From: Puia sp. | GTDB lineage: Bacteria; Bacteroidota; Bacteroidia; Chitinophagales; Chitinophagaceae | DNA length: 64,000 nt | Assembly (NCBI GenBank): GCA_031292515.1 | Contig: JARLGZ010000235.1 | Span: 62,001-126,000 of the forward strand | Direction: 5' to 3' | Shown here: piece after piece, positions 25,214 through 37,900 of the stretch | How positions within the stretch are numbered: the stretch's first letter is position 1 | Layout of the letters: each line of letters opens with the position of its first letter | Program-made: the position numbers and the translations under genes | The notes under the pieces: generated by a model | Told to the model about the DNA's origin: nothing | Databases searched by the model: none | The model's input: the letters and a program-made list of their open reading frames with translations, nothing else

Positions 25214-26473
25214 ATGATCACACGCAATAACTATGAGGAGTTCTTTCTTCTGTATATCGACAACGAACTGTCGGACGCAGAAAGGGAGACCGTGGAACGA
25301 TTCGTTCGCGATAACCCGGATCTGGAAGCGGAACTCGACCAATTCAGGCAGTCAGTTCTCCGACCCGGAGACGATCTGTTCTTCACCGGCAAGGAATCCC
25401 TGCTACGGGATTCGACGCTCCCGCAAAATGAACGGACCAGCGCCCTCTTACGCGGCGAACTGCCCGTATGGGCCGGAGAGAGCTTATTCATCGATGAAGA
25501 GAATTATCCCACTTATCTTTTATCCTACCTGGATAATGAGCTGGATGAAGACAGCCGTAAAATTGTAGAAGACCACGTGAGGCGGCACCCGCGCCTCGAA
25601 GAAGAGCTGGCCCTGCTGAAACAGACCCGTCCCGAACCCGATCTTTCAATTGTATTTGCGGGAAAAGAGCTGTTATACAAATTGCAATACAGCAAAAGGG
25701 GGATCATCCTGTCCTGGTCCAGGATAGCGGCGGCAGTCCTGCTGCTGATAACGGCTCTGCTCCTCTTCGACAAGAAAACGCATAGATCCCGTGAACAGTC
25801 TGTTTCAAAAGGATCTTTTCCAAATAAAAAAAACGTTCAAAAAGATCAGCCTTCTGTAACACCTGTCGCGACTGATCCGTTATACAATAAGAAAGACAGC
25901 ACGGCATTGGCAAGCGGAAAAATGTCCCCGGCGAAGCAGGACGCCGAAACACCCAAAGCTGTGATGTCTCCCGAAAACACCGACAAAAACAGGCAGGAGG
26001 TAACCCGGACGGGGGCAGTCAGAGCCGCCGCAGACAGGACGGGCGGCAACAGATACGACCATCCGGAACCGGCTGGTAGGAGGACGCTCCGGAATGTCCT
26101 CGCGAACAATACATCCCGAAACCGGAGACCTGATCAAATGCAGGATCCGGATAAAAACAGGATGCCTGACCAAAATTACACGAATATCCATCGTACGATC
26201 AGCGCCCCGGACCTTGTATCGCCTGCCGTTCAGGCTGTCCAGACGACAAATCCGCCTCCCCTCCTACGCGAGACGGCTGTCTCCGGGACCAGGGATAATT
26301 CGGTCGTAATGGCCCGTGAGGGGATTCCCATCGAAGACCCTTCGGCTATCAGAAAAAACAAAATGCGCGGTCTCTTCAGAAAAGTCACGCGGATCCTGGA
26401 AAGAACTACCAGTGCTGACAATGACAATGACAAGCATGGGGTGCTGATCGGAAGTTTCCAGGTAGCATTATAA
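25214..26473 (+). CDS. Membrane anti-sigma factor-like protein with duplicated N-terminal domain
   Basis: The 419-residue protein has two similar acidic helical modules at residues 6-50 (FFLLYIDNELSDAERETVE) and about 98-140 (YLLSYLDNELDEDSRKIVE), each of the anti-sigma binding type. One membrane helix follows near 172-187 (IAAAVLLLITALLLF). A long, low-complexity periplasmic region rich in Lys, Asp, Asn, Arg and Pro runs from about 190 to 380. The N-terminal half would hold the adjacent sigma factor at the membrane. A duplicated sigma-binding module is unusual. The stop of the sigma gene and this ATG are 4 bp apart, so translation is probably coupled. Confidence 0.78.
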   Translation: MITRNNYEEFFLLYIDNELSDAERETVERFVRDNPDLEAELDQFRQSVLRPGDDLFFTGKESLLRDSTLPQNERTSALLRGELPVWAGESLFIDEENYPTYLLSYLDNELDEDSRKIVEDHVRRHPRLEEELALLKQTRPEPDLSIVFAGKELLYKLQYSKRGIILSWSRIAAAVLLLITALLLFDKKTHRSREQSVSKGSFPNKKNVQKDQPSVTPVATDPLYNKKDSTALASGKMSPAKQDAETPKAVMSPENTDKNRQEVTRTGAVRAAADRTGGNRYDHPEPAGRRTLRNVLANNTSRNRRPDQMQDPDKNRMPDQNYTNIHRTISAPDLVSPAVQAVQTTNPPPLLRETAVSGTRDNSVVMAREGIPIEDPSAIRKNKMRGLFRKVTRILERTTSADNDNDKHGVLIGSFQVAL

Positions 26474-26497
26474 ATCATCATCTTTAAAAAGGACAAT

Positions 26498-27355
26498 ATG
26501 TTTCGCCAATTTTTACTGCTGGCAGGATTATGCATGGGATTATCGGGCTGGGCTCAAAACGATACGACCCGGACAGGCACGGCAAAGACTGATCCCGACA
26601 CGCTGCGGATCGGTAACCTGATCATCGTCAGGAACGGGAAGGGAGCGTCCGATGGAAAACAGGGAGGAGCGGATACCGGCAGGCAGATCACCCCGATCCA
26701 CAGACACCACAGGGATTATAAGCCCTCGAATGTCAGCACCAACTGGATCATCCTCGACCTGGGCTTCGCCAACTACAATGACCGGACGAATTATTCATCG
26801 GCGGCCGCGCAACAATTTGCGCCGGGTTCGTCTGCCGACTGGTTCCACCTGCGCAATGGAAAATCCATAGACGTGAACATCTGGTTTTTTATGCAGAAAA
26901 GGAACCTGATAAAACACGTTTTGAACCTGAAATATGGGCTGGGCCTGGAATTGAATAACTATCGCTATACGAGCGATATAAAATTCCTGAAGGATCCGAC
27001 AGAGGTGATCATGGACACGATCCATTTCAGTAAGAATAAACTGGCAACCGACTATCTCACCGTTCCGGTGATGCTGAATGTCAATTTCACCCCGCACCGC
27101 AGAGAGGCCATCGGACTAAGTCTCGGCGCCAGCATCGGATACCTCTATTCTTCCCGCCAAAAGGTCAAAAGCCATCAGACCGGGAAACAAAAGACCTTCG
27201 ACGACTTCGACCTGTATCCCTGGAAGATATCCTATATCGGAGAACTACAGCTGGGTCCGGTCAGATTGTATGGTTCCTACGCGACGAAGAGCATATTCGA
27301 TAGAGGTCTTAACCAGACGCCTTATACGGTAGGCATACGTTTTAGTAACTGGTAA
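26498..27355 (+). CDS. Outer membrane beta-barrel protein
   Basis: This 285-residue protein has a signal peptide (MFRQFLLLAGLCMGLSGWAQ). A variable region to about residue 75 contains a His-rich patch (IHRHHRDYKP), and a barrel follows with strands such as WIILDLGFANYND, LNLKYGLGLELNNYRY, EAIGLSLGASIGYLYS and the terminal TPYTVGIRFSNW. The aromatic C-terminal strand is the usual BAM signal. It lies 24 bp after the anti-sigma gene and so probably belongs to the same operon. The function is unknown. Confidence 0.8.
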   Translation: MFRQFLLLAGLCMGLSGWAQNDTTRTGTAKTDPDTLRIGNLIIVRNGKGASDGKQGGADTGRQITPIHRHHRDYKPSNVSTNWIILDLGFANYNDRTNYSSAAAQQFAPGSSADWFHLRNGKSIDVNIWFFMQKRNLIKHVLNLKYGLGLELNNYRYTSDIKFLKDPTEVIMDTIHFSKNKLATDYLTVPVMLNVNFTPHRREAIGLSLGASIGYLYSSRQKVKSHQTGKQKTFDDFDLYPWKISYIGELQLGPVRLYGSYATKSIFDRGLNQTPYTVGIRFSNW

Positions 27356-27451
27356 TCGGGCCCGGGTTGATAAAGCCCCGTTAAAATTTTCCACATAAGA
27401 AATAAACTTCCGGCCGATCCCGTTGTCAAAGGACGCAAACCCGGGAGGACT

Positions 27452-28000
27452 ATGACAAAGAAGATCTTGTGCTGCAGCTTATTGGCGATTTGTCTGTTAG
27501 GATTCAAAGATGCTCACGAGCGCACTGTGCGTAGACGACTCTTCAACAGGACACTGGACGGCGAGGTCTCCATCCTGGTCATCAAATCCACCTATGAATT
27601 ACAGGTCTATGATAAAGATGGATGGTATGCTACCTACCCGGCCGTATTCGGCAGCAAATCCCAGGAAGACAAAATGATGCAGGGAGATCGGCTGACCCCG
27701 GAAGGCACCTTCCATATCGTCTCAAAAAGACCCCATGAAAAATGGGATAAGATCATGCTGATCGACTATCCCACAAAAGCCGATATCGCTAAATTTCAGG
27801 ACCGCAAAGCCAGGGGGATTATCCCGAAGGATGCGAAGATCGGGGACGGGATTGCCATACATGGCACCTGGCCTCACGACGACAATGCCGTGGACGCTTT
27901 CCAGAACTGGACCAACGGCTGCATCTCCCTCAAAAGGGAAGATATCGACGAACTCTACGATATGACGCCTGTTGGAACCAAGGTCGTCATACGGCGCTGA
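27452..28000 (+). CDS. L,D-transpeptidase (YkuD domain)
   Basis: Exported protein of 182 residues with an N-terminal signal segment (MTKKILCCSLLAICLLGF). The YkuD catalytic domain covers about 42-182: IKSTYELQVYDKDGW, VFGSKSQEDKMMQGDRLTP, IAIHGTWPHDD near residue 133, and the catalytic Cys in NWTNGCISLKREDID near residue 153. These enzymes form 3-3 peptidoglycan crosslinks or attach proteins to peptidoglycan, and they resist most beta-lactams. Its position after the sigma/anti-sigma/barrel genes suggests control by envelope stress. Confidence 0.9.
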   Translation: MTKKILCCSLLAICLLGFKDAHERTVRRRLFNRTLDGEVSILVIKSTYELQVYDKDGWYATYPAVFGSKSQEDKMMQGDRLTPEGTFHIVSKRPHEKWDKIMLIDYPTKADIAKFQDRKARGIIPKDAKIGDGIAIHGTWPHDDNAVDAFQNWTNGCISLKREDIDELYDMTPVGTKVVIRR

Positions 28001-28098
28001 CCGCCGCATATCCCCTTACCGGCCGCCGCCATCCATCCTCCGATAAAACGGGGGCATCGTCTCCTAAAAAGGGGAATCGCCTCAGCTCTTTTATTGAA

Positions 28099-28125
28099 AA
28101 GGCTGCCGTAGAAACCGGCAGCCTT
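28099..28125. terminator. Hairpin between convergent L,D-transpeptidase and acs genes
   Basis: A perfect 10-bp stem (AAGGCTGCCG with its complement) closes a 7-base loop. On the minus strand the stem is followed by TTTT, giving a usable terminator for acs. On the plus strand only a mixed CTTCATT follows. It lies about 100 bp from the L,D-transpeptidase stop and 75 bp from the acs stop. Confidence 0.7.
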
Positions 28126-28199
28126 CTTCATTGGTATGCTTCTTTAAATTGTCAGTAGTTCTTTTGTCAGTAATTCTTAATAGGAATCACGCCCGGTCT

Positions 28200-30113
28200 T
28201 TATAACTTTCCGGTCTTGATCTCCTCGACTACGGCCGGGTCGAGCAAGGTACTCGTATCCCCCAGATTCGAGGTCTCTCCTTCCGCGATCTTCCGTAAGA
28301 TCCTGCGCATGATCTTGCCGCTACGCGTCTTGGGCAGACCGCTTACAAACTGGATCTTATCCGGTTTGGCGATCGCGCCGATAATACGGGCCACGGTTTG
28401 CACAATATCTTTACGGGTAAGCTCGTCGTTGCTTTTATTGCCGCTAAAGATCACATAAGCGTAGATACCCTGACCCTTTATCTCATGCGGATAACCTACC
28501 ACGGCACTTTCGACAACGCCTGTGTGCATGTTGATGGCATTCTCTACCTCGGCCGTCCCGATACGGTGACCACTCACATTCAGCACGTCATCCACGCGAC
28601 CCGTGATCCGGTAATTGCCGGATTCGTCACGCAAGGCGCCGTCGCCGGTAAAATAGAGTTGGGGATAAGTCGCAAAATAATTCTGTCGACAGCGCTCGTG
28701 ATCGCCGTAAGTCGTACGGATGATGCCCGGCCAGGGAAATTTAATACAGAGGTTCCCCCCCACGCTATTACCCTTTACCTCTTCTCCTTTTTCGTCGACC
28801 AGCAGCGGCTGAATGCCCGGCAGGGGCAGGGTGGCATGAGCCGGTTTCTCCGGGGTGACACCCGCCAGGTTCGATATAAGGATTCCTCCGGTCTCCGTCT
28901 GCCACCAGGTATCTACGATCGGACAGCGTCCTTTCCCGATATGGTCGTGATACCAATGCCAGGCTTCCTCGTTGATGGGCTCGCCGACGGTGCCCAATAC
29001 ACGAAGGGAATCCAGGTTCTTATTTTTCACGAAATCCAGGCCAAAACCCATCAAACTACGGATAGCCGTAGGCGCCGTATAGAGGATGTTGACCTTGAAT
29101 TTGTCGACCACATCCCAAAACCGGCCGGCATCGGGATAGGTAGGAATACCTTCGAACAGCACGCTTGTAGCGCCCGCGCTCAGGGGACCATACACAATAT
29201 AGCTATGACCGGTAATCCATCCGATATCCGCAGTACAGAAATAGACTTCCCCCGGCTGGTATTGAAATACATTTACGAAGGAATAGTTGGCATAGACCAT
29301 ATATCCCCCGCAGCTATGCACCACCCCCTTCGGCTTGCCCGTGGAACCGGAAGTGTAAAGGATGAACAACATGTCCTCTGCGTCCATCGACTCGGCAGGA
29401 CAAGGCGGGTTGCCCTGGGTCTCCACTTTTTTTATCTCGTCTTCCCACCAGAGGTCACGGCCTTTTATCATACTCACGGGAACGCGGGTGCGGGTGAGGA
29501 CGATGACTCTCTTTACCGATGGGCAACGGACCAGCGCATCGTCTATCACCGACTTCAAAGGGATCTCCTTATTGCCGCGAAAAGCGCCGTCGGCCGTAAT
29601 GACCAGGCTGCATTGCGCGTCCAGTATCCTGTCGGCAATGCTTTGCGCGGAGAACCCGCCGAATACGACCGAATGTACGGCCCCGATCCGGGCGCAGGCC
29701 AGCACGGCAATGGCCAGTTCAGGCACCATCGGCATATAGATACAGATACGATCGCCTTTCCTGACGCCGTTGTTTTTTAGCACGTTTGCAAACTGGCAGA
29801 CTTTGAAATGCAGCTCCTTGTAAGACAATACCCGGTAATTTTCTTCAGGGTCGTTGGGCTCCCAGATGATCGCCGGCTGATCCCCCCGCTCCTTCAAATG
29901 TCTGTCAAGGCAATTTTCCGTGATGTTCAGTTTTGCCCCGGAAAACCATTTCACGGAGGGCTCTGAAAAATTCCAGTCAAGCACCCGGTCCCATTTGCGG
30001 TGCCATAAAAAATTCCCGGCGATCTCTTCCCAAAAACCCTCGGGATCCTCCACGCTCTTTTTGTAGACGGACTGGTACTCTTCTAACGACTTGATCTGGT
30101 AAGGATAATCCAT
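28200..30113 (-). CDS. acs: Acetyl-CoA synthetase (AMP-forming)
   Basis: Full-length enzyme of 637 residues that activates acetate to acetyl-CoA through acetyl-AMP. It has the P-loop-like ILYTSGSTGKPKGVVHS near residue 252, TADIGWITGHSYIVYGPL, VDTWWQTETGG near 400 and YFTGDGALRDESGNYRI with GRVDDVLNVSGHRIGTAE. The C-terminal PKTRSGKIMRR holds the lysine that is acetylated to switch the enzyme off. The satP acetate-channel gene lies 83 bp upstream on the same strand, so uptake and activation of acetate are co-transcribed. Confidence 0.95.
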   Translation of the reverse strand: MDYPYQIKSLEEYQSVYKKSVEDPEGFWEEIAGNFLWHRKWDRVLDWNFSEPSVKWFSGAKLNITENCLDRHLKERGDQPAIIWEPNDPEENYRVLSYKELHFKVCQFANVLKNNGVRKGDRICIYMPMVPELAIAVLACARIGAVHSVVFGGFSAQSIADRILDAQCSLVITADGAFRGNKEIPLKSVIDDALVRCPSVKRVIVLTRTRVPVSMIKGRDLWWEDEIKKVETQGNPPCPAESMDAEDMLFILYTSGSTGKPKGVVHSCGGYMVYANYSFVNVFQYQPGEVYFCTADIGWITGHSYIVYGPLSAGATSVLFEGIPTYPDAGRFWDVVDKFKVNILYTAPTAIRSLMGFGLDFVKNKNLDSLRVLGTVGEPINEEAWHWYHDHIGKGRCPIVDTWWQTETGGILISNLAGVTPEKPAHATLPLPGIQPLLVDEKGEEVKGNSVGGNLCIKFPWPGIIRTTYGDHERCRQNYFATYPQLYFTGDGALRDESGNYRITGRVDDVLNVSGHRIGTAEVENAINMHTGVVESAVVGYPHEIKGQGIYAYVIFSGNKSNDELTRKDIVQTVARIIGAIAKPDKIQFVSGLPKTRSGKIMRRILRKIAEGETSNLGDTSTLLDPAVVEEIKTGKL

Positions 30114-30196
30114 AAAACAATGACGACTTTTTAATAGATTTTAATAGACAATAAATGCTGACTTAGGCTGAATTTATTTAAAATACAGGGCGCTTA

Positions 30197-30781
30197 TCAT
30201 ACGCGGCCGATCGGCAATACGGTTCTTCCATACATTTCATTCAGCAGGTTCGCCACGCCCGTATAGATTGCCGAGGCGCCGCAAACGATGCCTTCATAAC
30301 CGGCTAAATGTTTGATCCCCGCGTTCCCTGTCAAATCGCCCGCGGCCAGTAAAAAAAACAGGATCGTCAGGGATGCAAAGACAAATTGCAGGGCACGATT
30401 CAGCTTCAGCGTACCGAAAAAAAGCAGGAATGTGAAGATTCCCCAGAAAATAAGATAGGCAGCCATCCCCGTCTCTGAAGCAGCGGGTATCCAACCCAAT
30501 TTTGGCATAACGATCAGTCCCACCAGGGACAGCCAGAAAAAACCGTATGATGTAAAAGCTGTCAAACCAAAAGTATTGTTCTTTTTGGCTTCCAGTATTC
30601 CGGCAACTACCTGTGCGAGGCCGCCGTAAAAGATGCCCATTGCGAGGATCATGGCATTCATTTCAAAAAAACCGGCGTTGTGAAAGTTCAATAAGACGGT
30701 GGTCATGCCGAACGCGCAAAGACCGAGTGGGGCAGGATTGGCTGTGCCATCCTTTATCGGAGCAATCGTTGTCTGAGTCAT
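30197..30781 (-). CDS. satP: Acetate uptake transporter (SatP/YaaH, GPR1/FUN34 family)
   Basis: Inner-membrane protein of 194 residues with six predicted helices. It carries the family signature [18 protein letters not shown] at residues 16-33 and the second motif [20 protein letters not shown] near 38. GYFFWLS-type aromatic helices occur near 78 (here GFFWLSL). Members form channels for acetate and succinate. It is the promoter-proximal gene of the satP-acs pair and is divergent from gldA across 161 bp. Confidence 0.92.
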   Translation of the reverse strand: MTQTTIAPIKDGTANPAPLGLCAFGMTTVLLNFHNAGFFEMNAMILAMGIFYGGLAQVVAGILEAKKNNTFGLTAFTSYGFFWLSLVGLIVMPKLGWIPAASETGMAAYLIFWGIFTFLLFFGTLKLNRALQFVFASLTILFFLLAAGDLTGNAGIKHLAGYEGIVCGASAIYTGVANLLNEMYGRTVLPIGRV

Positions 30782-30942
30782 AAAAAGATCAGGTTAACTG
30801 GTTTAAGGATACAATTTTAGTTCATTTTATGATATCTGGTATATAGAATATTTTGCCGCTATCAGAGATGAACAAAAATGATAATCTGACCGGGTAAAAA
30901 AATCCGGGGGATTCACCTAAATTCGCCGGGTAAATCAGCAGC

Positions 30943-33178
<2,236 letters not shown>

Positions 33179-33216
33179 AGAGAAAACCGCCCGATTTGGG
33201 CATAGTTGATAATTAG

Positions 33217-33270
33217 CAGTTGGCAGTTTGAAAGATTTAATTAATTTTAAACTGCCGACTGTTTCTTTTT
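33217..33270 (+). terminator. Rho-independent terminator after enolase
   Basis: A 13-base stem, CAGTTGGCAGTTT pairing with AAACTGCCGACTG with one G-T mismatch-type exception, encloses an AT-rich loop. The stem is followed by TTTCTTTTT. It lies about 40 bp after the eno stop and ends before ftsB. Confidence 0.75.
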
Positions 33271-33292
33271 ACATACCTGATTGACCGACTGA

Positions 33293-33604
33293 ATGGAGGA
33301 TAAAATGAGATTACTGGACCGCATACCATCCTGGCTAAAGAACAAATACGTGCTGACAGCCCTGTGCTTTGCCGTCTGGATGGTGTTTTTCGATGACCGT
33401 GATCTGATTACCACCCATTTCAGACAGCCCGGGGAGTTAAAAAAGCTTGAGCAAAGTAAAAAGTATTACGAAGAGCAGATCTCCGCCACAAGCAAGGAAC
33501 TCGAACAATTGAAATCAGACCCGGCAATACTCGAGAAATATGCCAGGGAGAAATACCTGATGAAACGGGATAACGAAGATCTTTTCCTGGTACGCAACAA
33601 ATAA
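33293..33604 (+). CDS. ftsB: FtsB/DivIC-family septum formation initiator
   Basis: This 103-residue bitopic protein has a short cytoplasmic start, one membrane helix (about 20-34, YVLTALCFAVWMVFF) and a periplasmic coiled coil (about 48-80, LKKLEQSKKYYEEQISATS). The conserved closing motif EKYAREKYLMKRDNEDLFLV follows (shown here as YAREKYLMKRDNEDLFLV). In E. coli FtsB bridges FtsL and FtsQ in the divisome. An ATG four codons downstream (33305) could also serve. Placement after eno is common for this family in several phyla. Confidence 0.88.
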   Translation: MEDKMRLLDRIPSWLKNKYVLTALCFAVWMVFFDDRDLITTHFRQPGELKKLEQSKKYYEEQISATSKELEQLKSDPAILEKYAREKYLMKRDNEDLFLVRNK

Positions 33605-33798
33605 TGCCTGCAACGAATGCCTGCATCAGCCCCTGAGAGCCAGCCCCTTACCTTTGAAGAGCAGAAACCTTGATCGTCAGATTAACGTGAGATTAATTTA
33701 ACCGTTAATTTACCCCGCAAACAATAAAACTACCCAATACCCCGTTTTTATAACGGACGTTTCAGGTTTTTTTCGCTTTGGACAATTTAGGACATTAA

Positions 33799-34053
33799 AT
33801 GGTTTTGCCTATGACACTCTTTACACCGGAGGATCTTTTGCTGTATTTGTACAAAGAGTCTTCCTCAGAATTGACGATTGCTATCGATATGGCTTTACGG
33901 GAAGACTGGACCCTGCGCGAGAAGCTGCAGGAGATACAATCCTCCGTCGACGGGCTGGAGAAGATCACCGTCGCTCCTCGCATGGAAGTGATTTTGAAGG
34001 TGATGCAATACGCCCGGGAGACAGCCGTCGAATCTATTCAACATCATCCCTGA
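33799..34053 (+). CDS. Conserved-looking small hypothetical protein, 84 residues
   Basis: This small soluble helical protein starts MVLPMTLFTPEDLLLYLYK; an ATG at 33811 would drop four residues. It has an acidic helix and a basic patch, with no membrane segment, no cysteine and no known catalytic motif. I believe similar short proteins occur widely in Chitinophagaceae, but I cannot assign a function. It lies 63 bp before nth on the same strand. Confidence 0.65.
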   Translation: MVLPMTLFTPEDLLLYLYKESSSELTIAIDMALREDWTLREKLQEIQSSVDGLEKITVAPRMEVILKVMQYARETAVESIQHHP

Positions 34054-34082
34054 TCTGAGATACCCTCCCCGATCTGAGATAT
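34052..34082. repeat. Short direct repeat GATCTGAGATA before nth
   Basis: GATCTGAGATA occurs at 34052 and again at 34071, a period of 19 bp. The second copy lies just before a TACATTTG box. It may be a regulatory half-site pair or a small duplication. Confidence 0.5.
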
Positions 34083-34087
34083 TACGC

Positions 34088-34095
34088 TACATTTG
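34088..34095 (+). promoter_or_regulatory. Candidate -7 box before nth
   Basis: TACATTTG fits the TAnnTTTG consensus and lies 21 bp before the chosen nth ATG at 34117. It supports that start over the TTG at 34093, which would overlap the box. Confidence 0.35.
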
Positions 34096-34116
34096 CGGTC
34101 ACTGAAATACGCTCAG

Positions 34117-34767
34117 ATGACCAGAAAAGAACGGTTTTCATTTGTTCTCACCTATTTTCAGGAACACACCCCGAACGCAGAAACGGAGCTATTCTACGAC
34201 AGCCCCTATCAGCTGCTGGTGGCAGTTATCTTATCCGCACAATGCACCGATAAAAGGATCAATATGACAACCCCCGCCATTTTTGAGCGGTATCCTGACC
34301 CCCAATCTCTATCAAAAGCCAGCTTCGATGAATTATTTCCTCTTATTAAGAGCATTTCCTATCCCAATAACAAGACCCGCCACCTGATCGGTATGGCTTC
34401 CATGCTGGTGCAGAAATTTGGCGGAGAAGTTCCCCTGTCCGTAGACGAGCTGGTACAATTGCCAGGGGTCGGAAGAAAAACGGCCAACGTGATCACATCC
34501 GTCGTCGATAAGCAGCCCAATATGGCCGTCGATACCCATGTATTCCGCGTATCGGCACGCATCGGCCTGACCCTGAACGCAAGAACGCCGCTGGCGACCG
34601 AAAAACAGCTTATCAGCTTCATTCCCCCCTCCCTCATCCATATCGCTCACCATTGGCTGATCCTGCACGGACGCTATACCTGTGTCGCCCGCAACCCCAA
34701 ATGCGACCAGTGCGGCCTTCGACCTGCCTGCAAGTACTATGCGAATCTTGTGAAACAGGCTAAGTGA
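34117..34767 (+). CDS. nth: Endonuclease III (DNA glycosylase/AP lyase)
   Basis: Base-excision-repair enzyme of 216 residues that removes oxidised pyrimidines and nicks at the abasic site. It has the helix-hairpin-helix LPGVGRKTANVI with the catalytic Lys (about residue 121), and the catalytic Asp in MAVDTHVFRVSARIGL (about residue 139). The [4Fe-4S] cluster motif is CVARNPKCDQCGLRPAC, spacing C-x6-C-x2-C-x5-C. LVAVILSAQCTDKRIN near residue 35 is also canonical. The start at ATG 34117 agrees with the family length. Confidence 0.95.
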   Translation: MTRKERFSFVLTYFQEHTPNAETELFYDSPYQLLVAVILSAQCTDKRINMTTPAIFERYPDPQSLSKASFDELFPLIKSISYPNNKTRHLIGMASMLVQKFGGEVPLSVDELVQLPGVGRKTANVITSVVDKQPNMAVDTHVFRVSARIGLTLNARTPLATEKQLISFIPPSLIHIAHHWLILHGRYTCVARNPKCDQCGLRPACKYYANLVKQAK

Positions 34768-34905
34768 CTTTTATCTACCTGCCTGTAGCCAGCCTATATG
34801 CCCGTGATCAGCGTGGAAGTTCTGATTGCCATGATTAAAGCTTTATAACGCAGCACGTCTTAGCCCTTGTCGCTACGCCGCTGGTCCTCGGCCACCGGCT
34901 GGTCC

Positions 34906-37900
34906 CTAAGATAGCGAAAGCGTGCCTGTGGGCCTGCGGAGGCGGCTCCGCTTCTTTACTGCCTTCTTAGACTTGGAAGGTTCGCTGGTCCCCTCCCCAT
35001 CCACCCCCATCGCCTTATAAATCGTCTCCTGGATCCTGCCCCGGATACGCAGGTCCGAGAGCCGAAGGTTCGTTCCGCCAAACGGGTTGACCCGGTTGGA
35101 CAAAAAGATAAAGACGAGATCGTATTTCGGATCCACCCATACGCAGGTGCCGGTGAAACCCGTATGACCAAAAGTCTCCGGCGAGGCGGAAAGACAGGGA
35201 TAAGGCTCCTTCCGGGTGGCATTATCCTTTTCCGGTTTGTCGAAACCGATGCCCCGGCGGCTGATATCACTATGATAGGCGGTGAAATAGTCGATCGTCT
35301 GCTTTTTGAGAAAATCCACCCCGTTCATGGAACCGCCGTTCAGCAGCATCTGTTCCAGCACCGCCAGGTCATACGCATCGCTGAAAAGACCGGCATGACC
35401 CGATACCTCGCCAAACATAGCGGCGCCCGGATCATGCACGTCTCCCCACAGCAACTGCTTCCTGAACACGGGCTCGTTTTCGGTAGGTGCGATGCGGGCG
35501 AGCGGAAACCGCTCCCGGGGTCTGAAACCGGTACTGGTCATCCCCAATGGATCATAGAAGGTCTTCTTCACATATTGATCCAACGACTGTCCGGTGATCG
35601 CCTCCACGACCCGGGCCATGAAGATAAAATCGTTGTCGCTATAGACATACTTCCTCGGCCCCACCTCGCTCTGCAGGATCCTGAGATTGATCGTATCCTG
35701 CCAGTCATTACGGATATACAGGTTGTCGGCAACCCGCAATTTATGCAGGCTGTCTGGTTTCCAGGCGTAGATAGCCGGCAGGGGCGCTCCCTCATTCGTA
35801 GTGTCGATCGTCTCTTTATAGAAAGGGATAAAGGCCTTCAGGCCGGCCTGGTGCAACAGGATATCCCAGATCTTCAGTTGCTCTTTGTTGCTGCCCCGAA
35901 CCCAGGGCAGGTAATCCCCCAGGGTCTTTTGCAGATCGAGTCGGCCTTCGTCATATAGCTTCATCGTGGCCATCGTGGTAGCGCAGATCTTTGTGCAGGA
36001 TGCCAGGTCATAAAGTGTCTCCAGGTAGACCGGTTGCGTCTTCTCATAAGTCAGGTATCCAAAAGCCTTTTCATAGGCGATCTTACCGTCTTTGGCAACC
36101 AATACCACGCAGCCAGGCGCCGCCTGTTTTTCAATCGCCTCTTTGCAAATCGAATCGATTCCCTGCAAACGTCCCGGATCGAGACCTACTTCCGCGGGAC
36201 TGGCAGCCGGCAACAACGCCCCGCTGCCTACGACGCCAGTGCCATATTTCAAATGCTCGCAGACCGAAACCGGCAATTTCCCCCGCGCGGTAAATTGGCC
36301 GTTTAGCAGATCTGCAGCGGCATCCTGCGTAATGTCGTCGTCTTCATAACAGGCGATCAGCACCTTCGAATCGCAGGAGTTTTTTATGGCGTAAGGATTT
36401 CCAAAAGCCATCATCACACTTTTATTCTCCTCCTGCAATTGCCGCAACAGCCAGGCGGCCGGTTTGCTGATCCTGAAATTACCGGCGGGATAGCGGCTAT
36501 ACTCATGCAGGCCGATCACCACCTCGTCGTAGCGACCCCTGATGAGTTCCAGCGCGGCAGCGGCCTTAACGCTGTCCAGCATATAATCGAAATAATAGAC
36601 ATGTGCCTGGTGATCCGCACGCATGCGGCGACAAAATTCGTTTTCCCCGCTCAGCCCCATACCGATATAGGCGATCTTTTTCCGGTTGCCGGGAAGAATC
36701 GGAAAAGCCGATGTATCCACATCGTTTACGAGCGTGATGGCTTGTTCGGCAACCTTTCTGCGCATCTCTTTCACGCCCTCGTTCAGGTCTTCGGGGAGAT
36801 GATCCGTGTTGACGGGCTGCCAGGCGGCCAGGCCATATTGATATTTTGCATGCAACACCTTTTTTACGCGGGCGTCGATGTCCTTCCATTTCAGCTTTTT
36901 TTGACGGATCGCCTGGTTGATCTTTGCGATGCTCAGCGCGATATCTCCCGGCAGACAGAGCATGTCGTTGCCGGCTATCAGGGATTGTACCGAAGCATCC
37001 CCGTCCGGATAATATTTAGCGACCCCCTTCATCTCCAGCGCATCGGTAAAGCTGATCCCCTTATAATGCAGGTCTTTACGCAGGAGTTTTGTTACATTTT
37101 TATAGGAGAGCGAAGTCGCCTGGTTGGGGGTATTGTCGATAGAGGGAATATAGAGATGCGCGATCATCACACTGCCGACACCGGCTTTGAAAAGCTCGCG
37201 GAAAGGATATAACTCGAGAGAATCCAGCCCGGCCCTGCTCTTATTGATGACCGGCAGGTCGAGATGGGAATCCACAGAGACATCCCCATGACCCGGAAAA
37301 TGTTTGGCGCAGGCCATGACCCCCATGTCCTGCATACCCTTCATAACCTGTACGCCATACTGTGCGACTTTATATTTATCCTCCCCGAAGGAGCGGTCGT
37401 TGATGACCGGGTTGTCAGGGTTGTTGTTTACATCCACTACCGGCGCATAATTCACCTGGATCCCCATCCGTTTGCATTGAGCGCCCACCAGCCGGCCGTA
37501 CTGATAGACCAGGTCAGGGTCCTGCATCGCACCCAACATCATTTGGCGGGGCAACCCCATTACGCTGTCCATCCGCATCCCCAAACCGTTCTCCGCATCG
37601 ATACAAACCAGCAGGGGCGTCTGTGCGATGGCCTGAAAATGGTTGAGGAGACCTGCCTGTGCAAGCGGCCCCCCCTGGAACAGACAGATGCCCCCGATAT
37701 TATATTTCCGGACCGCCTCTTCCACTTCCTTGCCGAAAAACAGGACCCTGTGGTTCGCGGCGTCGATGGCCGATTCCCGGACAACCATCAACTGGGCGAT
37801 CTTCTGGTCCGGGGTAAGCGAGCGAAACACGCTGTCCACCCAGGCTCCGGCCAACTCCAAAACAGGGTCGGACGCCGATAGAACCCGGCCGGCGGAGAGA

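Noticed and set aside
28398-29780. A 460-codon open frame on the plus strand
   Set aside because: It is opposite acs, which is complete and conserved. GC-rich codon use leaves long stop-free shadows here.
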